Positions 25,732 through 34,114 of a stretch of 64,000 nt of DNA are shown here, one piece after another. The notes below the pieces were generated by a model, which was given only the letters and a program-made list of their open reading frames with translations, searched no databases and was not told the origin of the DNA. Location of the stretch: positions 248,001 to 312,000 of the forward strand of contig NZ_CP051294.1 in assembly GCF_013170805.1 (NCBI RefSeq). The letters are read 5' to 3'. Each line of letters opens with the position of its first letter. Position 1 is the stretch's first letter. The position numbers and the translations under genes were made by a program. The DNA is from Mesorhizobium sp. NZP2077. GTDB lineage: Bacteria; Pseudomonadota; Alphaproteobacteria; Rhizobiales; Rhizobiaceae.

Positions 25732-26618
25732 ATGACCCAACTTCGGCAACGCATGAGCGAGGACATGCAGGTGCGCAACTTCGCGCTCAACACCCAGCTC
25801 TCCTATCTGCAACAGGTGTCGCTGTTCGCCCGCCACTTCGGCAAGTCGCCGGACGTGCTCGGGCGCGAGGACATTCGGACCTATCAGGTCTATCTGACCA
25901 ACGAGAAGAAGCTGGCGTCCGGTTCGATCCACACCGCCATCGCTGCGCTGCGCTTTCTCTACAGTGTGACGCTCGAAAGGGACTGGGCGCCTGAAGAGGT
26001 CCTCCCGTTTCCCAAGAAGCCGCAGAAGCTGCCGATCATCCTCAGCCCCGAGGAAGTTCAGCAATTCCTCGGCTGCGTCCTCAACGTCAAACACCACGCC
26101 ATCCTGACCACCTGCTATGCCGCCGGCTTGCGCATCTCGGAGGCGGTTCAGCTGAAGACCACGGACATCGACAGCCAGAGAATGGTCATCCGCGTCGAGC
26201 AGGGCAAAGGCCAGAAGGACCGCTACGTGATGCTGTCGCCCAAGCTGCTGGAGATCCTGCGCAGCTATTGGAAGGTGTGCCGGCCAGAGGCGAGGCTCTT
26301 CCCCGGCGATCGCGCCGGCCAGCCGATCACCAGGGATGCGGTGGGACAAGCCTGCGCGAAAGCGCGCGACCTCTCCCGCTTGCCCAAACCGGTCACGCCG
26401 CACAGCCTGCGGCACGCCTTTGCCGTCCATCTATTGGAGGCCGGCGCCGACGTGCGCACCATTCAACTGCTGCTCGGTCACCGCAGCCTCGCGACCACCG
26501 CCCATTACCTGCGGATTGCCACCAACAAGGTCTGCGCCACGTCGAGCCCGTACGAGCTCTTACCGCGTCCGGCCCCCCCCCCACCCCGCCGCCGCCGGCC
26601 AAGCCTCAGTACTTCTGA
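25732..26618 (+). pseudogene. Tyrosine integrase of IS91-type element (C-run frame break)
   Basis: ATG 25732 has AAGGAG 6 bases upstream. The product has a SAM-like N-terminal domain (NTQLSYLQQVSLFARHFGKS), first Arg in YAAGLRISEAVQLK, HSLRHAFAVHLLEAG (HxxR) and LLGHRSLATTAHYL (Tyr), so the catalytic set is complete. At the end, a run of ten C (26573-26582) leaves the frame open into the transposase. With eight or eleven C it would stop at 26616-26618 after PPPPAKPQYF, the natural end. The apparent 795-residue fusion is therefore probably not real. Confidence 0.82.
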
Positions 26619-26628
26619 GCTCAAGCCG

Positions 26629-28077
26629 ATGGCCCGCTCGGGGCCGGAGGTGGCGGATATATTCCGCCGCTATGGCGAAGCCTATCGCGTGCAGCATGAC
26701 GCGTCGCTCAGCACCGCGCAGCGTCGCGTCATGACGGCGATCGAACTCTGCCGCACCGCCGCGCTCGGCGGGCATATCGAGCAGTGCGATCAATGCGGCC
26801 ACCAGCGCATCGCCTTCAACAGCTGCCGCGACAGACATTGTCCCCGCTGCCAATCGCTGGCCCGCGCGCAATGGCTGGAGGACCGTCGCGCCGAGCTTCT
26901 CGACACACAGTACTTCCACGTCGTCTTCACGCTGCCGGGTGACATTGCCGCCATCGCCTATCAGAACAAGGCGCTCGTCTACGGTCTGCTCTTCCGCGCC
27001 ACCGCCGAGACACTGCGCACCATTGCCGCCGATCCCAAACACCTGGGTGCCGAGATCGGCTTCTTCGCCGTGCTGCACACCTGGGGCCAGAACTTGCTGC
27101 ACCATCCCCACCTGCACTGCGTCGTCCCAGGCGGTGGCCTTTCTGCCGACGGCACGCGATGGATTGCCTGCAAACCCGGCTTCTTCCTGCCGGTCCGGGT
27201 GCTCTCACGCCTGTTCCGACGCTTGTTTCTGGAGCACCTGGAGAAAGCCTTCGCGGCCGGCCAGTTGAAGTTCTTCTCTAGCTTGCAGGCCTTGAGCGAG
27301 CGCGACGCCTTCCGGCGCTATCTGGCGCCCCTTCGAAAGGCCGAGTGGGTGATCTTCGCCAAGCCGCCCTTCGCCGGACCCGAACAGGTCCTCGACTACG
27401 TCGGCCGCTATACGCACCGCGTCGCCATTTCCAACAATCGCCTCGTCGCCATCGAGGATGGCACCGTTCGTTTCCGCTGGAAGGACTATCGGCACGGCAA
27501 TCGGCAAAAGGTCATGACCGTCTCGGCCGACGAGTTCATGCGCCGCTTCCTGCTGCATGTCCTGCCCGACGGCTTCCATCGCATCCGCTATTACGGCTTC
27601 CTCGGCAATCGCCATCGCGCGCAAAAGCTCGCCCACTGCCGCGACCTGCTCGGCATGCCGGCTCCAGAGGCGTCGAACAGCTGCTCGGCGAAGGACTACC
27701 GCGACCGCTACGAGGACCTTACCGGGCATTCCCTCCGGCAATGCCCGGCCTGTCATCAGGGGCGGATGATCGTCATCGAAACGTTCGACGGCGTCACCGG
27801 ACCCCCCCCCCGCCATACCGGGATACATCATGAAAGAAGCGCTCAGCTTTCGTCGTCACCGTATCGCCCGGGCCGTTCGGCCGCAAAACCGAGCCGGTCC
27901 CGCGAAGGTGCGCGCCGTCACCCCCGGGCAGCCTCTCCCGGCAGGGCGCGGCGCCGGTCCTCACCTTGCCGCAACCGATATCCGTGCCGCTTTCGGCGCA
28001 CCGACCCCTGCAATCGCCGCGTCCACGACCGCATCCGCGCCCACGCCATGCCGGTTCATGGGCACGGCCTCAATTGA
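26629..28077 (+). CDS. IS91-family transposase
   Basis: ATG 26629 starts MARSGPEVADIFRRYGEAYR. It has the zinc-binding region HIEQCDQCGHQRIAFNSC, then CRDRHCPRCQSLARAQWL, HUH-type HPHLHCVVPGGGLS and the Y1 region FLGNRHRAQKLAHCRDLL. It acts by rolling-circle transposition. The frame as read runs to 28077 across a ten-C run (27802-27811); a one-base change there would end it at 27833 with PPPPYRDTS, which looks like a more normal tail. The catalytic part is intact either way. Confidence 0.85.
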   Translation: MARSGPEVADIFRRYGEAYRVQHDASLSTAQRRVMTAIELCRTAALGGHIEQCDQCGHQRIAFNSCRDRHCPRCQSLARAQWLEDRRAELLDTQYFHVVFTLPGDIAAIAYQNKALVYGLLFRATAETLRTIAADPKHLGAEIGFFAVLHTWGQNLLHHPHLHCVVPGGGLSADGTRWIACKPGFFLPVRVLSRLFRRLFLEHLEKAFAAGQLKFFSSLQALSERDAFRRYLAPLRKAEWVIFAKPPFAGPEQVLDYVGRYTHRVAISNNRLVAIEDGTVRFRWKDYRHGNRQKVMTVSADEFMRRFLLHVLPDGFHRIRYYGFLGNRHRAQKLAHCRDLLGMPAPEASNSCSAKDYRDRYEDLTGHSLRQCPACHQGRMIVIETFDGVTGPPPRHTGIHHERSAQLSSSPYRPGRSAAKPSRSREGARRHPRAASPGRARRRSSPCRNRYPCRFRRTDPCNRRVHDRIRAHAMPVHGHGLN

Positions 28078-28118
28078 ACGCCCATAGCGGCCACCTGTGC
28101 CCGCGGCTTAGTCCAACA

Positions 28119-28196
28119 CGTTTTTAGCTCACCGTCGCGATCCACCACAGCGCGCTCTCGCCAGCCGCCTTTCTGCGCGACGCCAAGCTAAAAACG
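28119..28196. repeat. Imperfect hairpin-forming inverted repeat beside IS91 end
   Basis: Left arm CGTTTTTAGCTCACCGTCGCG (28119-28139, 21 bp) pairs with 28176-28196, whose reverse complement differs at only three adjacent positions (CAC versus TGG). The loop is 36 bp and has no coding match. It is followed at 28204-28223 by a 20-bp palindrome, TTATGTTGATGTCAACATAA. Both lie between the IS91 end and the point where IS66 tnpC is cut. Confidence 0.7.
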
Positions 28197-28214
28197 CTCT
28201 GCATTATGTTGATG

Positions 28215-28796
28215 TCAACATAAACGGTACAGGGGAAGATGGTCGGCGTACTTGGAGACCAGCACATGGGCGACGGTCGCCTCAGTCGGGATGCCGCCCT
28301 CGACAAGCCGTGGCGGAGCCGGTGCCTGCACCACGACCTCCTCGCAGCTCCGGCAGGCGTATTTCGGTCGGCGCGTGACGATGACGCGGAATTGGGCCGG
28401 CACGATGTCGAGGCGCTCGGAGCGATCCTCGCCCATGACATGCAGCATTCCCTTGCAGCACGGGCAGATCTTGTCGGGAATGTCGATGATCTGCTCGATA
28501 CGCGGCAGATGCGCGGGCAGTGATCCACGGTTGGCGCGGCGCTTCCTGGCGCGAGCCTCGCGCTTGGCAGTATCGGCGGTGTCCTCCGCGGCGAAGCCTT
28601 CAGCCTCGATCTGCTCGGCCTCTTCCAGGCCCAGCAGCAGCTGGTCGACCGGCAGGCTCTCTGCCCTGCGGCCGAAGCGGTGGCGCTGCAGTTCCTTGAT
28701 GATCTGGCGCAGCCGCTCGTTCTCGGCGCGCTCCGCCGCGAGCATCGCCTGAAGCGCGATCGGATCGTTGGTCTGAGGCTCGGCCGGGTTGCTCAC
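28215..28796 (-). pseudogene. tnpC: IS66 transposase TnpC, N-terminal fragment
   Basis: ATG 28796 (MSNPAEPQTNDPIALQAMLA) begins a coiled-coil segment (AERAENERLRQIIKELQRHR). The IS66 zinc-binding region follows (DKICPCCKGMLHVMGEDRSE ... YACRSCEEVVVQ), then TEATVAHVLVSKYADHLPLYR. Homology ends at about 28236; the last two codons before the stop at 28215 come from foreign sequence. The catalytic remainder is at 18080-18729. It lies downstream of tnpB and tnpA of the same element. Confidence 0.88.
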
Positions 28797-28854
28797 AAGG
28801 CCGATTCAATCATGCATTCCAATGCTTTGCCAGCGCCTCTAGCCTCCCATGGAA

Positions 28855-29211
28855 TCAACTTGCCGCGACCGGCGCGCGCGTCTCGCGGGCGTCATGCACG
28901 CGCCGCCAATCCAACCCTTCCAGGAGCGCCTGCAATTGCGCCGCCGACAACCTCACCACGCCATCGGTGATGGCAGGCCAGCAGAACTTCCCGTCCTCCA
29001 GACGCTTCGCCAGCAGGCACACGCCGGTGCCGTCGAAGTACACCAGCTTGACCCGGTCGGCGCGCTTGGCCCTGAAGACGTAGACCGCGCCAGAGAACGG
29101 ATCGGCGCCCATCGTCTCGCGCACCAGCGCCGCCAGGCCTTCGGCCCCCTTGCGGAAGTCCACCGGCTTCGTCGCGACCATCACCTTGACCACACCCGTC
29201 GGCCCGATCAC
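28855..29211 (-). CDS. tnpB: IS66 family accessory protein TnpB
   Basis: A 118-residue IS66 Orf2/TnpB: VMVATKPVDFRKGAEGLAAL, VYVFRAKRADRVKLVYFDG and GKFCWPAI are the standard family text. Its ATG overlaps the tnpA stop by four bases, as usual for the tnpA-tnpB-tnpC order. Needed with TnpA and TnpC for IS66 transposition. Intact. Confidence 0.92.
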   Translation of the reverse strand: MIGPTGVVKVMVATKPVDFRKGAEGLAALVRETMGADPFSGAVYVFRAKRADRVKLVYFDGTGVCLLAKRLEDGKFCWPAITDGVVRLSAAQLQALLEGLDWRRVHDARETRAPVAAS

Positions 29212-29654
29212 GACGGCGCCTTCAGCGCACGGATCACCGCCGCCACCGTCCTGGCGTCGGCGCCACGACCGACCCGCATGGCGACGCCGTCAATCTCCAG
29301 CTCTATCACGCCGGTTTCTCGCGCGGCCTTCCGCTGCCGTGTCGATCTCGCGCGCTTCCCCGCCGGTTCGGGCTCCTGTGCCGCGACCACCGCTGGAACA
29401 AACAACGGCTCCGGTGCCGGCGCATTCGCCAACGGCACCCGCGCGGACCGGCGCCAGGCGAACAGCTGCTGCGGGGACAATGCATGTCGCCGAGCCACCG
29501 CGCTCACCGTCTCGCCAGCATCGTAGCTTTCCGCCACGATCCGCGCTTTCTCCTCCGGCAACCATTCGCGCCGCCGTCCAGAACCCGTGAATATCTCAAG
29601 CCGTCGAACCGGCTCCTCGTCCCTGGACTTAAGCGTAAGCTCTGAAATCGTCAT
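29208..29654 (-). CDS. tnpA: IS66 family accessory protein TnpA
   Basis: A 148-residue IS66 Orf1/TnpA with an N-terminal helix-turn-helix: RREWLPEEKARIVAESYDAG, then TVSAVARRHALSPQQLFAWR. The C-terminal half is basic (KRARSTRQRKAARE) and ends in ELEIDGVAMRVGRGADARTV. It is the first gene of the element. The IS66 outer end GTAAGCGCTGTCCCGTTGGC lies upstream, read leftward from 29730. Confidence 0.9.
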   Translation of the reverse strand: MTISELTLKSRDEEPVRRLEIFTGSGRRREWLPEEKARIVAESYDAGETVSAVARRHALSPQQLFAWRRSARVPLANAPAPEPLFVPAVVAAQEPEPAGKRARSTRQRKAARETGVIELEIDGVAMRVGRGADARTVAAVIRALKAPS

Positions 29655-29710
29655 GTGTCGAAGCCCTCAAAGGCTCCGAGCATCGTCGCTCACGACAACG
29701 CGCGAAAGGT

Positions 29711-29730
29711 GCCAACGGGACAGCGCTTAC
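29711..29730 (-). repeat. IS66 outer terminal inverted repeat
   Basis: Read on the minus strand from 29730 the sequence begins GTAAGCGCTGTCCCGTTGGC, the GTAAGCG start typical of IS66 ends, about 75 bp before the tnpA start. The opposite end was not found, because the element is truncated at about 18080. Confidence 0.6.
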
Positions 29731-29842
29731 TGCGATGGCGGCGGGTGGTATTGTGAAAGGCATGGCAGCGACAAACCGATTATTGACCTGGCCGCTGTAA
29801 TTGCCCACCCCCGTCACCCGCTCAATGCGGCACAATGCCTTG

Positions 29843-30274
29843 TCACTCGTCTTCGATGTCCGGGTACTGCGGGGGAGCCTTGCCGATCTTGCTGAGGATT
29901 TGCGGGTAGCTTGTATTGGGCCGCGGCTGCGCTGTTCCAATAACTTCAACGCGGAAGCGCCATTCGTCACCGTAGTCGTACAGGAAGGTCATGGCCGATC
30001 CCACCTTCTGGAAGGCCGTGATGACGCGTGTGCGCTTTACGCTGCGAGAGCCGCTCCCCTCCATGTCGGCGAAAAGTTCGAACCGCCGGGGCGAGTCAAA
30101 CAGCTTTCCCGTCAACTTTGAATAGAAGCCATAGGCATGGTCCATGTCGAAGTCATATGCCGCTACGATGGCTTCGGCCAGATCCGCTAGCGTGCTCGAA
30201 CTCGACACCTCGATGTCCCGATAAAGTCGTGCCCGAAGAGAGACCCGGAAGATCAAGGTGACCGGTTCACTCAT
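29843..30274 (-). CDS. Plasmid pRiA4b ORF-3-like protein
   Basis: A 143-residue protein from ATG 30274. It has LIFRVSLRARLYRDIEVSSS, DFDMDHAYGFYS and MTFLYDYGDEWRFRVEVIG, the last being the conserved YDYGDxWxxxV core of the pRiA4b ORF-3 family. Function unknown. The frame is continuous with the upstream IS66-type transposase (no stop between ...SSFKPSAADIV and MSEPVTL), so it could be made alone or as a C-terminal extension. Such proteins are common passengers of rhizobial plasmids and insertion sequences. Confidence 0.75.
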   Translation of the reverse strand: MSEPVTLIFRVSLRARLYRDIEVSSSSTLADLAEAIVAAYDFDMDHAYGFYSKLTGKLFDSPRRFELFADMEGSGSRSVKRTRVITAFQKVGSAMTFLYDYGDEWRFRVEVIGTAQPRPNTSYPQILSKIGKAPPQYPDIEDE

Positions 30275-31569
30275 CACGATATCAGCCGCTGACGGTTTGA
30301 AGGATGATTTTGAAGACGTTCGCGCCCGGATGAGACGCGCGGTATCGACGACGGTTCGAATGTCGGCTTCGCCCTGTGCGGCCCACATGGCGCGATAGCC
30401 GTTGGTGACCTTTCGCTGAACGACGGCGGGTCTGAGCGCCCGTTCACATCCGTTGTTGGTCGCCTCGACCAGACCCGGCCAATCGACGAAGGTCAAAAGC
30501 TGATCGCGAGCCCGCCCGAACTTGTTCTGGATGTCGCGGGCCAGGTCGCACGATGTCGGTGCGGCCAGGATGTCGTCCAGACTTCGCTCCAGGGCGCGGC
30601 GCTTGGCGGCGATGGTCGAGGCGGCGAATGTTTCGAGGCCGTCGGCCAGGGTGAAGGCCCGTCGCAGCCACAGCTTGAGCCGCGCGGCAGCATGTCCTGG
30701 CCCGCCTCGTCGGCATAGGCGACGTCGCGGGCGAGATGCGCCAGGCAGGTCTGGGGCGCACTCGCGTGGCCCTGTTGTGCGGCATAGCGATCGGAACACC
30801 ACACGTCGGGTCGATGCCCGTCCATCAGGGTCCGCACCACGATGGCGCCGCGTGTCGGAGCGGCCTGATGAACGACCGCCTCCGGGCAGCGGAACACCCA
30901 GTGGTATGAATTGCTCCCCTCGATCCGCACCCCGGTCTCGTCGCAGGCGACGACCCTGGTGCGACGCAACGCCATGATCGCGTTGTCGCGCTCGGCCATG
31001 AAGGCGCCCTGGGCCCGACGCAGCATGTTCATCAGGCCGCCCTGGCTGACGGCAAGACCGAAAAGGTCCGCGAACGCGCCCTGCAGCCGCTCGTAGGACA
31101 GCGCCTGGAAGGTCTTGAGATAGGTCGCCACCGCATGCGCTCGCGGCCCGAATGGCGTCCCCTTCGCCGCGTCCGGCACGGCCGCGACGACCAGCGTGCC
31201 GCAGGAAGGGCAACGAACCGCCAGACGCCGATGGCGCTCGATCAAGGGCCTGATCGCGGGAAGATCGATCTTGTCGTGCGCGCTGACGGTTTCGGCGGGA
31301 AGATCGTTAGAAAGGCTGGCCCGGCAGCAAGGGCATTGGTCGGGATGATGCTCGACGAGGCGATCGAAATCCTCGCTCAGGGCGCGGCTGTGCCCCTTAT
31401 GTCCCGGCTTGGCGCCGCCTGGCTTCGCCTTGTCCCGACGCTCCTTGCGATCGCCCGACGGAGGCTTCGATGACGTGCGCGACGTCTTGTCCGGTCGCTG
31501 CATCCGCAGCACCAGATCGATCAGTTCCTCCTTCGTCAGCCGCTCCAAATCACTGCGATCCATATCCAC
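30275..31569 (-). pseudogene. IS66-type transposase (second element), frameshifted
   Basis: ATG 31569 starts MDMDRSDLERLTKEELIDLV. It has the IS66 N-terminal KTSRTSSKPPSGDRKERRD region, zinc region CPCCRASL ... VRCPSCGTLV and the catalytic part RVVACDETGVRIEGSNSYHW. Near 30690 the match changes frame to RLKLWLRRAFTLADGLE and then VEATNNGCERALRPAVVQRK (final Glu). An extra GC dinucleotide (CCGCGCGG where CCGCGG would fit) explains the shift. It has no tnpA or tnpB and differs from the IS66 element next to it. Confidence 0.85.
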
Positions 31570-31650
31570 ATGGATTCAGGGTTTCGCACGCCTGACAAGG
31601 TGGTGGGTAATTGGCCGCTCGCCTACGCCAGTTCGATTTGCGTTGTTCTC

Positions 31651-31717
31651 ATAACAATTTGGCGTGCGCCACATGAGTTTTTGTCTGGTTGTCTTGCCCT
31701 ACACCGGCGGCTAGCGT
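31651..31717 (+). promoter_or_regulatory. Regulon-type promoter (site 1), before the StcD-like remnant
   Basis: ATAAC at 31651, second repeat ATGAG at 31673 (22 bp later), TTGTCT at 31689 (16 bp later) and TAGCGT at 31712 after a 17-bp spacer. The spacing is identical to five other sites at 35376, 51968, 54728, 54906 and 62331. It would start transcription just before the decayed StcD-like start codon and could also read toward the enolase-superfamily gene at 32238. Confidence 0.7.
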
Positions 31718-31752
31718 GCCCCTGTCCTGCCAGCACCAGCAAAGTGGGCAAA

Positions 31753-31863
31753 ATGGCAGCGTCTGGTATATTCCTCACTCCAGTAACCTTGCGCAACCGG
31801 CGGAACAATCACCGAGTTCAATGGCACGCCTGGATTGCCGAAGCGAAGACAGCCGCCAAGTAA
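31753..31863 (+). pseudogene. Decayed 5' end of an FMN oxidoreductase (StcD-like) gene
   Basis: It reads MAASGIFLTPVTLRNRRNNHRV, clearly related to the start MAASLKFLSPIELRTKALRNRVV of the gene at 35473, and then loses similarity. The upstream 100 bp, including the regulon-type promoter, is also similar between the two loci. Only about 20 codons are recognisable, so it is a relic. Confidence 0.65.
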
Positions 31864-31920
31864 CGCTTTGCAGACCGGCTCGCCCGGGCTGCTACGTTAT
31901 TGCTTGGCCTTGTTGAATGA

Positions 31921-32088
31921 ATGTCGCTCATTGGCGCAAAGAAGGCGAGTGCTCATATGGCGAAGATGGCAGATCGGCTTGAATTAAATTCGGTGAGAAC
32001 AGAAATTCTGGCGATCATCAAGGCTTTTATCGTGTGCGTTGCCCTCTTCCTTGCCGTGCTTACATTCAAATTTGGAATGGTCTTGTAA
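31921..32088 (+). CDS. Possible small single-pass membrane protein
   Basis: A 55-codon frame (MSLIGAKKASAHMAKMADRL at the start) ends in one strong hydrophobic helix, AFIVCVALFLAVLTF. It has no good ribosome site and no family match. Its support is the clean soluble-plus-membrane pattern and its position in front of the catabolic gene at 32238. It may be spurious. Confidence 0.3.
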   Translation: MSLIGAKKASAHMAKMADRLELNSVRTEILAIIKAFIVCVALFLAVLTFKFGMVL

Positions 32089-32237
32089 CTTTCGGTTGGC
32101 TTAAACGGCGGGCTGCATCGCTAAGTCTTCCGTCCCGGGCCGCATCGGGTCGTTCAGGCTAAGCCTCAGCGTCAGCTGGTGAGTGCCGGTTAGCGTTGAA
32201 CCCATCCGAAGGTCAATCTGAGAAAAAGGAAGATACC

Positions 32238-33353
32238 GTGTCCGACTGCGCCATCAAGAGTATTGATGTTTTCAAGGTGGATCTTCGTTATGAGGGCGGG
32301 ATTTATCAATTGTCCGGTGGGCGAGAGTACAGCCTCTTCGATGCCACGATCGTTAGAGTCACGACGAAGGATGGCCTCGAGGGTTGGGGGGAAAGCACCC
32401 CCTGGGGCTCCAATTATGTCGCGTCCCATGCTCTAGGCGTTCGATCAGGTATCGCAGAAATGGCGCCGCAGTTGATTGGTCTAGACCCCAGACGAGTGGA
32501 CCGGACCTATGACGCCATGGATGCAGCGCTGTTGGGCCACGAGCATGCCAAGACAGCAATCGACGTCGCCTGCTGGGATATTTTTGGTAAATCGGTGGGT
32601 TTGCCCGTGTGCGAACTATTGGGGGGACGCACTAACGTCAAGATGCCGGTTATTTCGTCGATCCATATGGATGATCCGGAACATATGCGCCGGAGCGTCG
32701 CTGAGCATCGCGCGATGGGATATCGAGGACACTCAGTCAAGGTTGGCGGGGAGCCTGCGGAGGACGCCGCAAGAATTGCAGCTGCGCTGGCAGATCAGAA
32801 GCCGGGAGAATTCTTTATCGTCGACGCAAACGGGGGGCTGACTGTCGAGACTGCTTTGCGTATGCTTCGGCTTCTTCCGCAGGGCCTAGACTTTGTTCTG
32901 GAGGCGCCGTGCGCAACGTGGCGGGAATGCATTTCCCTGCGCAGAAGGACCAATATTCCGATCTTCTTCGACGAACTGGCTACCAGTGATGCTTCAATCG
33001 TTCAGCTGATAGCTGATGATGCGACGGACGGAATAGGCTTGAAAATTTCCAAGAATGGCGGGCTTACGAAGGGGCGCCGCCACCGCGATATCTGTATTGC
33101 GGCCGGCTACACGATGAGCGTCCAAGAGACCGCAGGCTCTGATATTGCCTTCGCCGCCATCGTACATATGGGCCAGACCGTGCCGGAGAGATACCTTCGC
33201 TGTGTGCTTGAAAGTCGCGGTGTCTTATCCGGAAAAACTGCTGACGGCCCTTACGACGTCATTGACGGGCGTATTGTCGCGCCGAATCTGCCGGGCCTGG
33301 GCATCACGCCTCGCCTCGACTTCTTGGGGGATCCTGTTGCGAGTTACTCTTAG
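32238..33353 (+). CDS. Enolase-superfamily racemase/epimerase (hydroxyproline-betaine epimerase-like)
   Basis: A 371-residue member of the mandelate racemase/muconate lactonising group from GTG 32238, chosen because AAGGAAG precedes it by five bases; a TTG at 32196 has no such site. N-terminal capping domain, then the barrel with K168 in HSVKVGG, metal ligands D196 (VDANGG), E222 (LEAPC) and D245 (FFDEL), and the opposite lysine in GLKISKNGG (K269/K272). Lysines on both faces mean 1,1-proton transfer, that is racemisation or epimerisation. HpbD-type enzymes epimerise 4-hydroxyproline betaine and cluster with the same kinds of genes found downstream here. A dehydratase of the same fold acting on 3-hydroxyproline is the main alternative. 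Confidence 0.82.
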   Translation: MSDCAIKSIDVFKVDLRYEGGIYQLSGGREYSLFDATIVRVTTKDGLEGWGESTPWGSNYVASHALGVRSGIAEMAPQLIGLDPRRVDRTYDAMDAALLGHEHAKTAIDVACWDIFGKSVGLPVCELLGGRTNVKMPVISSIHMDDPEHMRRSVAEHRAMGYRGHSVKVGGEPAEDAARIAAALADQKPGEFFIVDANGGLTVETALRMLRLLPQGLDFVLEAPCATWRECISLRRRTNIPIFFDELATSDASIVQLIADDATDGIGLKISKNGGLTKGRRHRDICIAAGYTMSVQETAGSDIAFAAIVHMGQTVPERYLRCVLESRGVLSGKTADGPYDVIDGRIVAPNLPGLGITPRLDFLGDPVASYS

Positions 33354-33565
33354 GCAGATATGGTTCTTTGAAACTCCTAAGGCTTCTAGAATAAGTTGGT
33401 TGGCACTCCCGATGGCTTGAAATCCAGCCATGTGTTTTCGCGCAGAAAACCATTCGATTTCCCCATCCTGTCGGAGCTCTCACCACAACGTTTTGCGTTG
33501 GCATTTGTTGGCCATCGGAGGATGCCATAGAACGATAGACTTCAGACAGTTGCGGTGTGACAGGG

Positions 33566-34096
33566 ATGCGATCCAAAACGCTGTACCAGAACATCCAGAG
33601 GTTACTGCCGACCTTCGAGGCAGCTGCCCGTTGGGGAAACTTTACTTTGGCTGGCGAGGAAGTGGGTCTGTCGCAAAGCTCGGTTAGCAAACAGAATAGT
33701 CAGCTCGAAGGCCGGCTTGGGCAGCCGCTCTTCGCTAAGGCGCATAAGAAAATTGCGCTGACGCCGGCTGGCGATCGGCTCTTAAGGGCCTACTCCGTGG
33801 CTGCCTCTCAAATCATTGATGCTCTTGAGGATTTAATCCAGGAGCGATCCCGACAGCAAATCGTCCTCTCGACATCATCGGCCAACGCGACCTTCATGCT
33901 GCTGCCACGGGTCGCCGAGGTCACGCACTTAAAGCGAGTTATGATCAACGGTTATCGGGTGCCCCAGAAATACTCATTTGAAGACGGTAGCCTTGCCGGG
34001 TTATCTCGTCTTTCCCGGCCATTGTATGGCCCGGGTTGGGCGCCTGCGAGAACCGCTTCCACTGTTGGAGATGACCTTTGTCGCATACCGTCTTGA
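33566..34096 (+). pseudogene. LysR-family regulator, truncated
   Basis: The N-terminal winged helix is intact: LLPTFEAAARWGNFTLAGEE, then QSSVSKQNSQLEGRLGQPLF and LTPAGDRLLRAY. The linker follows to LSTSSANATFMLLPRVAEV at about 33925. The effector-binding domain is then absent: the frame continues for about 55 unrelated residues (YSFEDGSLAGLSRLSRPLYG) to a stop at 34096. ATG 33566 is used; a GTG at 33557 is also possible. Recombination probably replaced the C-terminal two thirds. It may still bind DNA. Confidence 0.75.
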
Positions 34097-34114
34097 TGTC
34101 GCTCAATCAAGGCA

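Larger units (their letters stand above)
25561..28119 (+). mobile_element. IS91-type element (integrase plus Y1 transposase)
   Basis: This two-gene element is bounded by GTTTGGACTAACCCGC at 25563-25578 and GCGGCTTAGTCCAACAC at 28103-28119. The second, inverted, reads GTGTTGGACTAAGCCGC and matches the first. It sits directly against the RIT right repeat, between the two parts of the IS66 tnpC gene. A tyrosine integrase followed by an IS91 transposase is a known arrangement in this family. Confidence 0.75.
31570..32237. other. Intergenic stretch with duplicated promoter and gene start
   Basis: About 670 bp between the IS66-type transposase and the enolase-superfamily gene. It holds a regulon-type promoter (31651-31717), the decayed first codons of a StcD-like gene (31753-31863) and a possible 55-codon membrane-protein gene (31921-32088). 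The promoter and gene start look like a duplicate of those at 35376-35560, so this may be the scar of a segmental duplication. Confidence 0.6.

Noticed and set aside
25690..28077. A single 795-codon integrase-transposase fusion
   Set aside because: The join lies in a run of ten C. A small change in run length gives the integrase its natural stop at 26616-26618, and the transposase has its own ATG at 26629.
32168..32196. TAGCGT at 32191 before the enolase-superfamily gene as a regulon promoter
   Set aside because: The sequence 17 bp upstream is AGCGTC, not a TTGTTT-like box, and no direct repeats are present.
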